Assembly (NCBI RefSeq): GCF_023721835.1
Contig: NZ_JAMKFE010000007.1
Span: 1-64,000 of the forward strand
Direction of reading: 5' to 3'
DNA length: 64,000 nucleotides
DNA from: Caldimonas mangrovi
GTDB taxonomy: Bacteria > Pseudomonadota > Gammaproteobacteria > Burkholderiales > Burkholderiaceae_C
The position numbers and the translations under genes are program-made. Each line of letters begins with the position of its first letter. Position 1 is the stretch's first letter. A model generated the notes under the pieces. That model saw nothing but the letters and a program-made list of their open reading frames with translations, was not told the DNA's origin and did no database searches. Of the stretch, positions 41,988 through 52,900 are shown piece after piece.

Positions 41988-42686
41988 TCAGGCCCCTTGA
42001 GTCTGTTCGCGGCCCTCGCGCTGAAACAGCATCCGGTAGATGGCCGCGCCGAACATCGCGCCCACCATCGGCGCCAGCCAGAACAGCCACAGCTGGGACA
42101 GCGCTCCCTCTCCGGCGAACACCGCCACCCCGGTGCTGCGCGCCGGGTTCACCGACGTGTTGGTGACCGGAATGCTGATCAGGTGCACGAGGGTGAGCGC
42201 CAGGCCGATCGCCACCGGTGCGAGCCGCTTGTCGGCGCCGGCGGACGTGGCGCCGAGAATGATCAGCACGAAAACCGCCGTCATGACCACTTCGGTGACC
42301 AGCGCGGCCACCAGCGAGTAGCCGGCCGGCGAGTGCTCGCCATACCCGTTGGCCGCAAAGCCGCCGGCTACATCGAAGCCGGTGCTCCCGCTGGCGATCA
42401 GGTACAGCACCGCACCCGCGGCCATGCCGCCCAGCACCTGTGCAGCGATGTACGGCAGCAGCCGCGCCACCGGGAGCCGCCCCGCGGCCCACATCCCCAG
42501 CGACACGGCCGGGTTGAAGTGGCCGCCCGAGAGGTGCCCCACCGCACAGGCCATCGTCAGTACCGTCAGGCCGAACGCCAGCGACACGCCCAGCGTGCCG
42601 ATGCCGCCACCGGCAAGCACCGCGCTGCCGCAGCCTCCCAGCACCAGCCAGAACGTACCGATGAATTCGGCGCCATAAGCCTTCAT
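41988..42686 (-). CDS. aqpZ: Aquaporin Z water channel
   Basis: A 232-residue inner-membrane channel with six predicted helices and both half-helix motifs, [11 protein letters not shown] and [13 protein letters not shown]. The selectivity-filter pattern (Phe, His, Thr/Cys, Arg) matches water-specific AqpZ rather than glycerol facilitators. It mediates rapid water flux in osmotic stress. ATG 42686 lies 12 bases after the stop of the outer-membrane barrel gene, so it may be the last gene of the surface operon, which is an unusual neighbour for aqpZ. Confidence 0.93.
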   Translation of the reverse strand: MKAYGAEFIGTFWLVLGGCGSAVLAGGGIGTLGVSLAFGLTVLTMACAVGHLSGGHFNPAVSLGMWAAGRLPVARLLPYIAAQVLGGMAAGAVLYLIASGSTGFDVAGGFAANGYGEHSPAGYSLVAALVTEVVMTAVFVLIILGATSAGADKRLAPVAIGLALTLVHLISIPVTNTSVNPARSTGVAVFAGEGALSQLWLFWLAPMVGAMFGAAIYRMLFQREGREQTQGA

Positions 42687-42698
42687 GTCTGCTTCCCT

Positions 42699-45600
42699 TC
42701 AGAACTTGCCCAGCATGTTGAGAAACCAGCCCCGGCTGCGGTAGTCGAGGTCGGTGAGGTCGTCCGAGAAGTCGGTGAAGTTGTAGCCCAGCCCCACCTT
42801 GAAGTTCTCGTTGACGTGGTAGTAGCCGGCAGTCAGCCAGCCGGTGCGCCGGTCGCCCAGTTCCTTGGCGCGCAGCGAACGCAGCTCCACCAGCCAGTCC
42901 CAGTGCCGCACGACCTTCCAGTCGACACGCACCACCGCGAGTTCGGCGGTGCTCTTGAACCAGTCGGCCGAGTGGTCGCGGCCGGGCCGCAGCTCGCCGC
43001 GCCGCCAGGCGTACTTGCCGCCGACGCTCCAGCGCGGCGTCAGGTCATAGGTCAGGTCGGCGGCCCAGACATGGCTGCGCTGCTGGTAGTCGATGCCGGT
43101 GGTCGACACCGCGTCCGACGTCACGTCGGTCACCGCCACCTGCCCCGGCGACGACAGGTCGTACAGGTAGGTGTACTTCAGCAGCACGTTGAGCTTGTCG
43201 TTCAGCACCGGGCGGAACGCATAGCCGAGCACGGCTTCGGTGTACTTGGCCGCTGCCAGCGCGCCCTGGTCGCTGTCGCTGTCCGCCCAGTTGAACTTGC
43301 CGACCCAGCGCGCATCGGTGCCGACCTTGTAGCTCAGCGCGTTCTTGACCAGCCAACTGCGCCGGTCTTCGGTGGTGCTGCGATCGTCGCGATATTCGAT
43401 GCCGCCGCTGTAGCGCACCTGCTCCGACGCATAGCCGGCCGACAGGGCCACTGCCTGGCGCCGCATCTCGCCTTCGGTCTCGCGGCCGATGCGGCCGGTC
43501 TCCAGGCTGGCCCCCAGCGTCCAGTGGCTGTCGGGTGCGTACTGCACGCCGTAGGCGTGGGTCAGGCCCGGTTGCGCTCCGGTGCTGTGCCGGTGCTCGG
43601 TATAGGCGTTCAAGCCGTCGCCGAGACGCGACTTCAGGCCGCTCACCATCGTGCCGCCGCGCGCCTGCGTGTTCTCGTCGGTGCGCCCGGTGTCGAGCAC
43701 GTAGGTCAGGTAGACGCTGGAGCGGTCGTCGTACTGGTAGTCGATGCCCGCCTTGCCGGCCACGCCGCCGTCGCCGTCGGACACCTCGCCGTTCAGCGAG
43801 AGCTTGTCGGTCAGCCGGTAGCGTGCGCCGATGCCGGCGCGATCGTTGTCTCGACGCGTGCCGGTGCGCGCCAGCGTGCCCTGCACGAAGCCGTAGACGC
43901 CCCAGTTGTCGAGGCTGTCGTAGCTGACCTGCAGACCCAGGTCGGTGCGTTCGCCTGCCACGGCGGCGGACGTCGGCAGGCCGGGGCTGGTCACCACCGT
44001 GTCGATGCGCTTGTTGTCGTGCCGCACGTCGGCACCCAGCTTCCATTCCGGCGTGAGCTGGTAGCCCAACTGCAGTTCCGCCGCGTCGGTGTCGTAGCCG
44101 TTGGTTTCGTCGCGTCGATCGGCCTTGAACTTCAGCTCTGCCTTTTCACCGAGCGGCGTCGCCACGGAAGCCCCGGCCTGGCGGGTTTCGTTGCTCGCCA
44201 GCTGCCCGGGCGCCGAGAACCCGGCACCGCGCACCTGTGCATAGGCGCCGAGCCGCCCGCCCTGCTCGACGCCGAAGTCGCGCAGGTCGGCCTGGCCTTC
44301 GACGCGCCACGCGGTGGCGTCCGCATCGCGTTCCAGCGCGTCGCCGCTGAAGTTGTAGCCACCGTCGATCGATGTCAGTTGCCCGGTGCCCGGCCCGTCG
44401 GTGCGCGCCACCTCGGCCTTGAGGTAGGTGGTCTCGCTCTTGCGCACCGTCAGGTCGACGCCGCCAAGCCGCTGGTCGCCGCCGGTCTGCTTCTGCCGCG
44501 AGGCGGTGACGCCCAGGCGCACCGCGTCGTTGGCCCACCACGACACGCGAGCGCCGGTGGCCAGCGTGTCGAGCGAGCTCAGCAGCGGCGCGTATTCGTA
44601 GTCCACCACCAGGTAGGTCGGCAGACCGGTCAGCCCGCCGCCGCGCACGATGCTGCCGTCGTCCGACAGGCTCGGCAGCGGCGCATTCAGCAGCACCCGG
44701 CCCTGCAGGTAGTCGATCTCGTAGTCCGAGGCCGGCACCAGTTGCCGGCGCGACAGCACCAGCCCGGAGTCGCGGTCGCGGATCTCGACGAACACCTTCT
44801 CGGCCCCGCGCGTCAGGTCCTGGTTGCGCAGGTAGTACAGCGAGCCGCCGGTGCCGCGAAACTCCTCGCGCGCCGACAGCGTGCCGGGCTCGGCCGCGAA
44901 CACGTCGACCCGCAGCCGCGCATCGCCGGCCTCGGTCGATGCGTCGCCGACGTAGCGGCCATGCACGCCGTACAGGCCGCGGCTGATCTGCGCCAGCGCC
45001 GTCTCGTCGAGGTTGAGCTTGTAGTTGCCCCACATCGCGTGCGAGCGGCCGTCGTCGATCTTGACGTACACGCGACCCTGCGTCGGCGCGTCCTCGACGG
45101 TGGTCGAGTCGTCGCCGAAGGTGGCCCACGAGTCGGCCGGGTCCATGCGTCGGAACAGCGACGCGGCGTCCTTGCGTTCGAGGTTGCGCCACATCTCGTC
45201 GAGCGGGCGCTCTTCGGTGTCCAGGCTCGCGGTCAGCGTCCAGCGTTCGTTCAGGCGGCCCTTGGTGTAGAACGCGATGCGCCCTTCGCTCCAGGTGCCG
45301 TCGTCGTGGCGGTTGTCGTCCTGCGTCACCAGTTCGGCCGGGCCGCTGACGCGGTTGCGTCCGACGGTCAGGTCGGCCTGGCCGACGAAAAACCAGTCTT
45401 CCTTCGGGATCTCGAAGTCGCGACGGTAGACACGCGCCGAACCGTCGGCATCGAGCACCGCGATCTCTCCGGTCTGCACGCGCCTCGGCACCAGTTGCTG
45501 GAACACGAAGCGTCCACGCTCGTCCACCGGCACCGGAAACCCGAGCGCACGCACGCGCTGGTCGGCCGCGATCGCTTCGCCGCTGGCGGTGACGGTGCCG

Positions 45601-46979
45601 GCGTGGATGGGGATGTTGCTGATCGCGAGGCGGCTTTCGCCATAGGCACGCATCAGCTCCCTGTGCACGTCGGTGGCCACTTCGGCCGGCGGCCGGCGCT
45701 CGGCCACCGACAGCGAGAAGTCGCCCGTCTCGTCGAAACGGCCGGCCGCGTCGTAGACCCGCACGCGGTAGTAGAGCTTGCCGCCAGCGGCGTCGCCGAA
45801 GCGCTCGAACAAGCCCTCGGGCACCACCCACTGGCCGCGCAGCTGTGCATCGAGCGGCACGGTGGCGAGCCACTTCGGCTGCATCACGTCGTTGGCAGTG
45901 AAGATGCGCAGCTCGGCCTTCTGCAGGAACAACTGGTAGTTGCTGTAGCCGGCGAACTCGACGGTGTCGCCCGCCACCACCGCGGTGGGCCAGGCCGCCG
46001 CGTTGAGCCGGCGCGGCTGCGCCAGGCTGTCGTACTGCAGACGCAGCCGATGGCGTTCGAGCCGCACGTCGATGCAGCGCTGGCGGTCGGCGCTGGACGA
46101 ATCGACGCCCACCTCGGGCTGGCCGTCGACCGTGATGCGCAACGGTCCGTCGCCGTCGGCGTACGGCGAGAGCATGTTGCACTCGCTCGGATCGGTGCGC
46201 GTGACGGTCGTGCTCACCACCGGCTGCGGTGCGCCGGCTTCATGCCAGTACACGCGCACCTCGACGCGGCGATTGGCGCTCCAGTTGGCGCGGTCCTCGC
46301 GTGGCGTGGCGACCGGTTCGTCCGGCCCCCTGGACGCCGCCGTGTAAGCGCTCTCCGGCAGGCCGAGCTCGCGCGTGAGGTAGCGGCCCACCTGCTGTGC
46401 GCGGGCCAATCCGAGTGCATGGTTGTCCGGAAAGCGCGGCTGCAGACGCGGGCTGATGCGCTGCACGTCGGTGTGACCGATGATCTCGAAGCGCAGCTGC
46501 GCACGGCCCTTCACCTTCGCGACGATGTCGTCCAGGCGGCGGCGGTCGGCGTCCTTCAGCAGATCTTCGCCGGAGTCGAAGCGCGGTGTGTGCGTGTCGG
46601 TCTTCTCGACCGGCTCGCCAGGTTGCAGCTCACGCTGCTCGTGGGTCGTCTCGCGCAGCGACCGGTCGTCGCCGAGCACGAAGGTGAGCTTGGGCAGTTC
46701 ACGCTCGGAGGTCGAAGGCAGATGGTCGACGCCGTCGATCTCGACGGCACGTCGGTCCGCCGCGCAATGGTCGCTGTAGCGACCGCGCGCGTCTGCCTCG
46801 CAGTGCGCCGCGGCTGCGGCATCGCCGGCCGTGGTCGTTTGTGCGGCGGCCAGGCCCATGCTGAGGCAGGCCGCGGTGACCGCGCTCGAAAGCGCGGCGC
46901 GTCGGAAGGTTCGGTTCATGCGAGAGCGAGCGTTCATGGCCTGGTCACCGGTCGTCAGAAGGTCGTGGGGAGTGCGCAT
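42699..46979 (-). CDS. Giant OmpA-domain outer-membrane beta-barrel protein
   Basis: The 1426-residue protein has a long n-region and signal peptide ending near residue 47 (MGLAAAQ), and an OmpA-like peptidoglycan-binding domain at about 140-255 (LRFEIIGHTDVQRI, LARAQQVGRYLTREL). Several beta-rich domains follow, including YVKIDDGRSHAMWGNYKLN. A C-terminal beta-barrel of about 500 residues ends in NMLGKF with terminal Phe, the BAM insertion signal. GGAGG precedes ATG 46979 by six bases. It follows the SdrD-type giant gene by 12 bases. The pair could be a secreted or surface protein and its outer-membrane partner, but this is inference. Closest described relatives are uncharacterised OmpA/barrel hybrids. 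Confidence 0.82.
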   Translation of the reverse strand: MRTPHDLLTTGDQAMNARSRMNRTFRRAALSSAVTAACLSMGLAAAQTTTAGDAAAAAHCEADARGRYSDHCAADRRAVEIDGVDHLPSTSERELPKLTFVLGDDRSLRETTHEQRELQPGEPVEKTDTHTPRFDSGEDLLKDADRRRLDDIVAKVKGRAQLRFEIIGHTDVQRISPRLQPRFPDNHALGLARAQQVGRYLTRELGLPESAYTAASRGPDEPVATPREDRANWSANRRVEVRVYWHEAGAPQPVVSTTVTRTDPSECNMLSPYADGDGPLRITVDGQPEVGVDSSSADRQRCIDVRLERHRLRLQYDSLAQPRRLNAAAWPTAVVAGDTVEFAGYSNYQLFLQKAELRIFTANDVMQPKWLATVPLDAQLRGQWVVPEGLFERFGDAAGGKLYYRVRVYDAAGRFDETGDFSLSVAERRPPAEVATDVHRELMRAYGESRLAISNIPIHAGTVTASGEAIAADQRVRALGFPVPVDERGRFVFQQLVPRRVQTGEIAVLDADGSARVYRRDFEIPKEDWFFVGQADLTVGRNRVSGPAELVTQDDNRHDDGTWSEGRIAFYTKGRLNERWTLTASLDTEERPLDEMWRNLERKDAASLFRRMDPADSWATFGDDSTTVEDAPTQGRVYVKIDDGRSHAMWGNYKLNLDETALAQISRGLYGVHGRYVGDASTEAGDARLRVDVFAAEPGTLSAREEFRGTGGSLYYLRNQDLTRGAEKVFVEIRDRDSGLVLSRRQLVPASDYEIDYLQGRVLLNAPLPSLSDDGSIVRGGGLTGLPTYLVVDYEYAPLLSSLDTLATGARVSWWANDAVRLGVTASRQKQTGGDQRLGGVDLTVRKSETTYLKAEVARTDGPGTGQLTSIDGGYNFSGDALERDADATAWRVEGQADLRDFGVEQGGRLGAYAQVRGAGFSAPGQLASNETRQAGASVATPLGEKAELKFKADRRDETNGYDTDAAELQLGYQLTPEWKLGADVRHDNKRIDTVVTSPGLPTSAAVAGERTDLGLQVSYDSLDNWGVYGFVQGTLARTGTRRDNDRAGIGARYRLTDKLSLNGEVSDGDGGVAGKAGIDYQYDDRSSVYLTYVLDTGRTDENTQARGGTMVSGLKSRLGDGLNAYTEHRHSTGAQPGLTHAYGVQYAPDSHWTLGASLETGRIGRETEGEMRRQAVALSAGYASEQVRYSGGIEYRDDRSTTEDRRSWLVKNALSYKVGTDARWVGKFNWADSDSDQGALAAAKYTEAVLGYAFRPVLNDKLNVLLKYTYLYDLSSPGQVAVTDVTSDAVSTTGIDYQQRSHVWAADLTYDLTPRWSVGGKYAWRRGELRPGRDHSADWFKSTAELAVVRVDWKVVRHWDWLVELRSLRAKELGDRRTGWLTAGYYHVNENFKVGLGYNFTDFSDDLTDLDYRSRGWFLNMLGKF

Positions 46980-46991
46980 CGGTGTCCTCCG

Positions 46992-49900
46992 TCAGGGTTT
47001 GACGGAGGCCGGCACGCGCTCGACCTCGATGTCCAGGTTGAACAGGGCTCGCTGCTGCTCGGCGCCGTGGCGCCGCCAGCGCTCTCGCAGATCCGCCTTC
47101 AGCTTGTCGATGCGTTCGTCGCCGAGCGACGCCGCCTCGTCCGCCGCGGGCCGATACGCGAGCCGCAGGATCGACGGCCGCTCCAGCAGTGCCTCGATCA
47201 CCTTGGGCAACTGCGCCTCGAAGGCCGGCTTGAGCATCGCTGCCTCGGGTTCGAACGCCTCGGCCTGCAGGTCCAGTCGCACCACCCGGTGCACGGTGGC
47301 GCCGAAGTTGACCTTGATGAACTTGCCGCGCGTGGCACGCTCGGAAGCAGGGTTCTCGCTCGTCACGCGGTAGCCCGAAGGCAAGGTGCGCTCGTCGAGC
47401 TTCAGCACGAAGTTGCTGCCGGTGCCTTCCTTCGGAACGATGGCGCAGGCGATGTGGTAGCGGCCGTCCACGTCGGTGCTCACCAGCAGGCCGTTGACCG
47501 TGGCCAGGCGCACGTTCGGGATGCCGGGTTCGCCGTCGTCCTGGTAGCCGTTGGCGTTCTTGTCGTCGTACACCTTGCCGATCACGTCGGTGCAGTCGAA
47601 CAGCGCGTCGGGCACCACGCGCACGGTGGCGCTCGCGGTGTTGGACAGCGACGGACCGCCGACGCCCTGCACCGCGGTGACCTGGTTGACGTACAGGCCT
47701 TCCCCGACACCGGTGCCGACGCCGAGCACCATGGTCAGGCGCTGGGTCTCGTTGGCGGCGAAGCTGCGCGCGGGCACGGTCAGGCGGCGGCCTTCGAGCA
47801 AGGGTCGGACCGATTCGACCGCTCCGCCCGGCAGGCGCTGGATGGACAGCGATCCCGTCACGTACTTGAAGCCCGGCGGCAGCGTGTCGACCAGCACCAC
47901 GTTGCCCAGCGCCACGGCGCGCGTGTTGCGGGCCGTGATCACGTACGGCACCAGTTCGCCCTTCTTCACGGTGAGCTTCGGGCTGGTCTTGCGCAGCTCG
48001 ATCACCGCGCCGTTGCCCTCCGGGTCGAGCGGCAGGTGGTTGTTGACCACGTTTTGCGCACCGCTGGCCGGGATGAACAGGCTCAGGAAGTAAGGCGACG
48101 CCACGCCCGGAGCGGGCAGTCCCGGCGACACGATGCAGGGGTCGCCCACCGAGGGGTCGACGCTGCCCGCCGGGGCGGAACAGGTCTGCGCATTCAGCGG
48201 GCCGGCGGCCGGCAGATAGGTCAGCGAGTTCACGTAGCCGGAAGGCGGCACGACGCTCAGGGTGTAGTCACCCGCGGGCGCCCCCGGCAGCAGGAAGAAC
48301 TGGTAGACGCCATCGGCCTGCGTCGTGACGCTGCCTTCACCACCGAGCAGGTGGGCCGCCGGGTCGAAGCCGGCCGGCCCGTTCAGCGTGACCACGGCAC
48401 CCGGCACCGGCTGCGCATTGAGGCTGTCGTAGACGATGCCGCTCGGGTCGAGCGGAAGGTCCTGGTTGACCACCGTCACGCCACTGCCCACGGTCACCGC
48501 GATCAGCGGACGAGGCTGCATGCCGGGAACGGTCGGATGGGCGCCGCCGCTGCCGTTCTGCACCGGGTCGGTCGGCCAGACGCCGCCCACCACCTGGCCG
48601 CTCGGCGACCGGAACCGCACCTGGTAGTTGCCGGGCACGAGCTGGTCGAAACGGTAGCTGCCGTCGGCGGCCGTGCTCACGCTGTGATGCACCACCACGT
48701 CCGAGAAAGCGCAGTCGGCGCTGCCGTCGGGGCAACCGAGCAGTTCCACGGTCCAGCCGCCGAGCACCGGCTCGTCGCCGGAGCGCGTGCGGTCGTGGTC
48801 CGTGTCGCGCCACACCGTGCCGGTCAGCGCCGACGGTGTTTGCGACTGCTCGTAGAAGTCGTAGTCGATACCCTGTGCACCCACCGTCGTCAGGGGCACG
48901 ACGATGCGGTTGGGCTGCGGCACCGTGCCGCCCAGTGAACCGGGCCTCTCGCCACCGTTGTCGTAGCCGGCAGGTTGGGTCTGCGTCAGCATGTAGCCGG
49001 CGCCGTCGGGCAGCGGCAGGTCGTCGAAGCGATAGCGCCCGTCAGGGCCGGTGGTCGCCGTGCGGTTCACCGGCTGCCCGGTGGCGTCGGTGCCGGTCAG
49101 CGTGATCGTCACGCCGGCCAGCGGCAGGTCGCCCGGCTCGCGCACGCCGTTGCGATTGGCGTCGTTGAACACGAGGCCGGCCAACGAGGCACCGCGTTCG
49201 CCGAACAGGTAGCCGTCGCCATTGCCGCCGGTGTAGACGATGCCGCTGATGGCATCGTCGCCGGCGGTACCGACCACCGTGCCGTTGAAGCGGCCGGCGG
49301 TGTCGAGGCCGTCGGCATACGTGGCCGGCTGGGTCTCGGTGATCGTGTAGCCGCTGGCGTCCGACGGCAGCAGGCCTTCGAAGCTGTAGTGGCCGTCGGC
49401 ATCGGTGGTCGCGGTCAGGTTGACCGTGGTGCCGGTGCTGCTGCGGCCCGTCAGCGTGAGGGTGACGCCCGCAATGCCGCGCTCGCCCGCATCGCGGGTG
49501 CCGTCGTTGTCGCTGTCGACGTAGACCTCGCCGGCCAGTTGGCCGCCTCGCTCGCCGAAGTCGTAGTCGATGCCGGCCTCCTCCGAGGCCAGGACGATGG
49601 CGCCGAAACGATCATCGACGCCACCGGGGTTGGCGGTGCCGCGAGCGCTGCCGCCTACCGTGCCCAGCGTCTCGGTGCCGTCGTTGACGCCGCTCGGCTG
49701 CGTCTCGTCGATCCGGTAGCTGCCGGGCAGCAGGTCGTCGACGCCATAGCTGCCGTCGGCGCCCGTGGTGAGGCTGCGGGTCACGCTGCGCCCGAACAGG
49801 TCGGTGCCGCTGACGCTGACGCTGACGCCGTCGATGCCGGGCTCGCCCGCATCGCGCTGGCCGTTGGTCGGCGACACGTCGACGTAGACGACACCGGCCA

Positions 49901-52900
49901 GGCCGGCCGCGCGCACGGCCGAGAAGTTGTTGTTGCTCGAGCTCGCGCCCGGTGCACCGAGGCGGATGCCCTGGATGCGGTTCGCGTCGGAGCCGTTGGG
50001 GCCCGCGGTGACACCGCTGCCCGACGTCGGCACGCTGCCCGGCGTCGAACCGGCGCCGTTGACCGTGCCGGCGCGCGTCAGGCCCGGCAGGTAGCCGGCC
50101 GGACGGGTTTCGGTGACGCTGTAGACGCCCGGCGCGACAGCGTCGAACACGTAGTCGCCGTTCGCGTCGGTGGTGGTGCTGACGGTCACGGGGTTGCCGT
50201 TGTCGTCCGTCCCGGTCAGCGTGATCGCGACGCCCGCCAGGCCCGGTTCGCCCGGCAGGTCCTGCGTGCCGTCGCCGTCGCGGTCGTAGTACACCCGCCC
50301 GCGGATCTGGCTGCTGGTGAGTTCGCCGAACAGATACTCGCCCACGGTGGCCGGCGTGCCGGACACCGGAATCACGACACCGGTGATCACGTTGCCGCCC
50401 GGCTGCGCGGTGCCCGGGTTGCCGTTGGCGTTGGCCTGGCCCGGCGCATAGGTCGCCGGCTGGGTCTCGGTGATGGTGTAGCTCGATGCGCCGGAGGGCG
50501 GCACGTTGCGGAATTCGTAGTGGCCGGGCTGGCCGCTCACCGGCGTCGCGACGAGGTCGACCGGGTTGCCGGTCGCGTCGGTGCCGGTCAGTCGCAGCGC
50601 CACGCCGGTGATGCCGCTCTCGCCGGCTTGCACGTTGCCGTCGTTGTTGCCGTCCTCGAACACCTGCACCAGCACGCGGGCGCGCAGCTCGCCGAAGTCG
50701 TAGCCGGTGGCCGAGGCTGCGGACGCGAGCGTGACCGCGGTGACGCGATCGTTGACCGCCGTGTTGCCGCCCGCGCTGCCGGCCGTCTCGCTGCCGTCGG
50801 CGTAGCCGTCGGGCTGCGAGGTTTCGGCCACTGCATAGACGCCGGGCCACAGGCCGGTGTAGCTGTAGTCGCCGGTGTTCGCCGCGCTGGTGGTCGACTG
50901 CGACACCGCGTTGCCGAACATGTCGGTCCCGCTCAGCTGCAGCGTCACCGCGGCGATGCCGGGCTCGCCCACCGAGGCACTGCCGCTGTAGTCGGCGTCC
51001 TGGTAGACGCGGCCGGCCAGCGACGCGGTGCGCACTTCGCCGAACAGGTTGTTCACCGACTGCCCCGCGGTGCCGAGCACGATGTTCTGGACCACGTTGG
51101 CATTCGAGCCGTTCGGGCCCGACACCACGCCGGCGCCGCTGGTCGGCACGCTGCCCGCGCTGCTGCCCGCCCCACTGGCTGTGCCCGCGCGCGTGATGCC
51201 CGCGGCATAACCGGCCGGTTGCGTCTGGGTCAGCGTGTAGGTGCCGGGCGGCACCGAGAAACTGAAGGCGCCGGTGGTCGCATCGCTGGTCGTGCTCAGG
51301 TTCACCGCCTGACCGAAGTCGTCGGTGCCGGTCAGCGTGATCGTGGACGCGATGCCCGGCTCGCCGGCGGCGTAGCCGCCATTGGCGTTCTGGTCGTGGT
51401 ACACACGGCCGCTGACCACCGAGGTCTGCACCGTGACGCTGCCGCTGTTGAAGTTGTTGCCGGCGCTGGCGTTGGCGCCCCCGTTGGTGTCGCCCGAACC
51501 GGTGGTGACGATGCTCGCCGTGTTGGTGAACGACGTGCCGTTGGCCGGGCTGCCCGAAAAGCGCACCGGAATGCGCACGGTGGCGGCACCGCCGGCAGGC
51601 ATGCTCGTGATGCTGCAGCTCACGCTCGAGGTGCCGACGGCACCGCTGCAGGTGGGCGCCGCGGGCGTGAAGCTGCCCGACGTGATGGTGAGGCTCGGTG
51701 CATCGGCGATCTCGATGCCGGCCGGCAAGGTGTCGCTGAAGGTCGTCGTCTCGGCCGCCTGCGGGCCGTTGTTGCGCACGACGACCAGCCAATCGAAGGT
51801 CTGTGTCGCAGAGACGGTGCCGACGGCCGTGGCGGTGCCCGGCTGCACGGCACGCTTGTCGACCACTTCGACGTCGGCCTTGAAGCGGAAGGTGGTGGGC
51901 TGGCTGGCGGTATTGTTGCCGGGCAGCGCGTCGAAGGCGTTCATCGACGCGTCGGCGAAACCGATGGCGGCCTGGTTGGTGAACTGCCCCTTGTCGGCCC
52001 CGCGCAGGCGGACCTGCACGGCCACCGATGACGTTTCGCCGGTCGAGCCGCTGCCGGTGCCGCCGAGCTGCGCGATGGTGCAGGCGATGCTGCCGCCGGC
52101 CGAGCCGGCCGTGACGCCGGAGGTATCGCAGCTCACGCCGGCAGGCAGCGGCGCAACCACCTCGACGAAGGTCGGTGCGCCGGCGCCTGCCGGCAGGGTG
52201 TCGGTCAGCACGACGTTCTCCGCCGTCGACGCGCGGTTGTTGGTCGCGGTCAGCGTGTAGGTCACGTCGTCACCGACGTCCACCGGGTCGGCGTCGTCGG
52301 TCTTGTTGACGAGCAAATCGAAAACCGGCGAAGTGACGGCGGTCGACTGCGTGGCCGTGTTGTTGGCCGCGCCGCCTGCGATCTCCGGCGTGGTGGTGCT
52401 GATCGTCACCGAGTTGGTGATGCTGCCCGGGCCGCCGCCCGCGACGCTCAGTGCCGCCGGCGGGCGCACGCGTATCGTCACGGTCTGCTGGCCGCCGCGT
52501 GAGATCGAGCTCCAGCCGCAGGTGAGGGTCCTGTTGACGGCCGAGGTCGTGTTGCCGGCCCCTGGGGTGACCGAGCAGTTGCCGCTGCCGCTGGCGCTGG
52601 CGGACAGGAACACCAGCCCTTCAGGCAGCGTGTCGGTGACCGACACGTTGAACGCGGTGCTCGCGCTGGTGGCCGACGGGTTGCGCGCCGTGACGGTGTA
52701 GGTGAGCGTCTGGCCTGCCGGCACCGGGTCGGGGTTGTCGGTCTTGGTCACCGCCACGTCGGTGCGCGCGACGAAATAGGCCGTGGTCGTCGCCGAGGTG
52801 TTGTTCGACAGGTTGTTGTCGCCCTGGTCCTGCGCGAGCGCGAAAGCGCTGTTGGTGACCTGGAAGTTGTCCGAGCCCGAGGTGCCGTTGCCGAAGTGGC

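Noticed and set aside
41970-52031. Very long open frames on the plus strand opposite the giant surface genes
   Set aside because: They are antisense shadows produced by strong GC3 bias in the real minus-strand genes; the translations are Arg/His/Val/Gln-rich with no domain.
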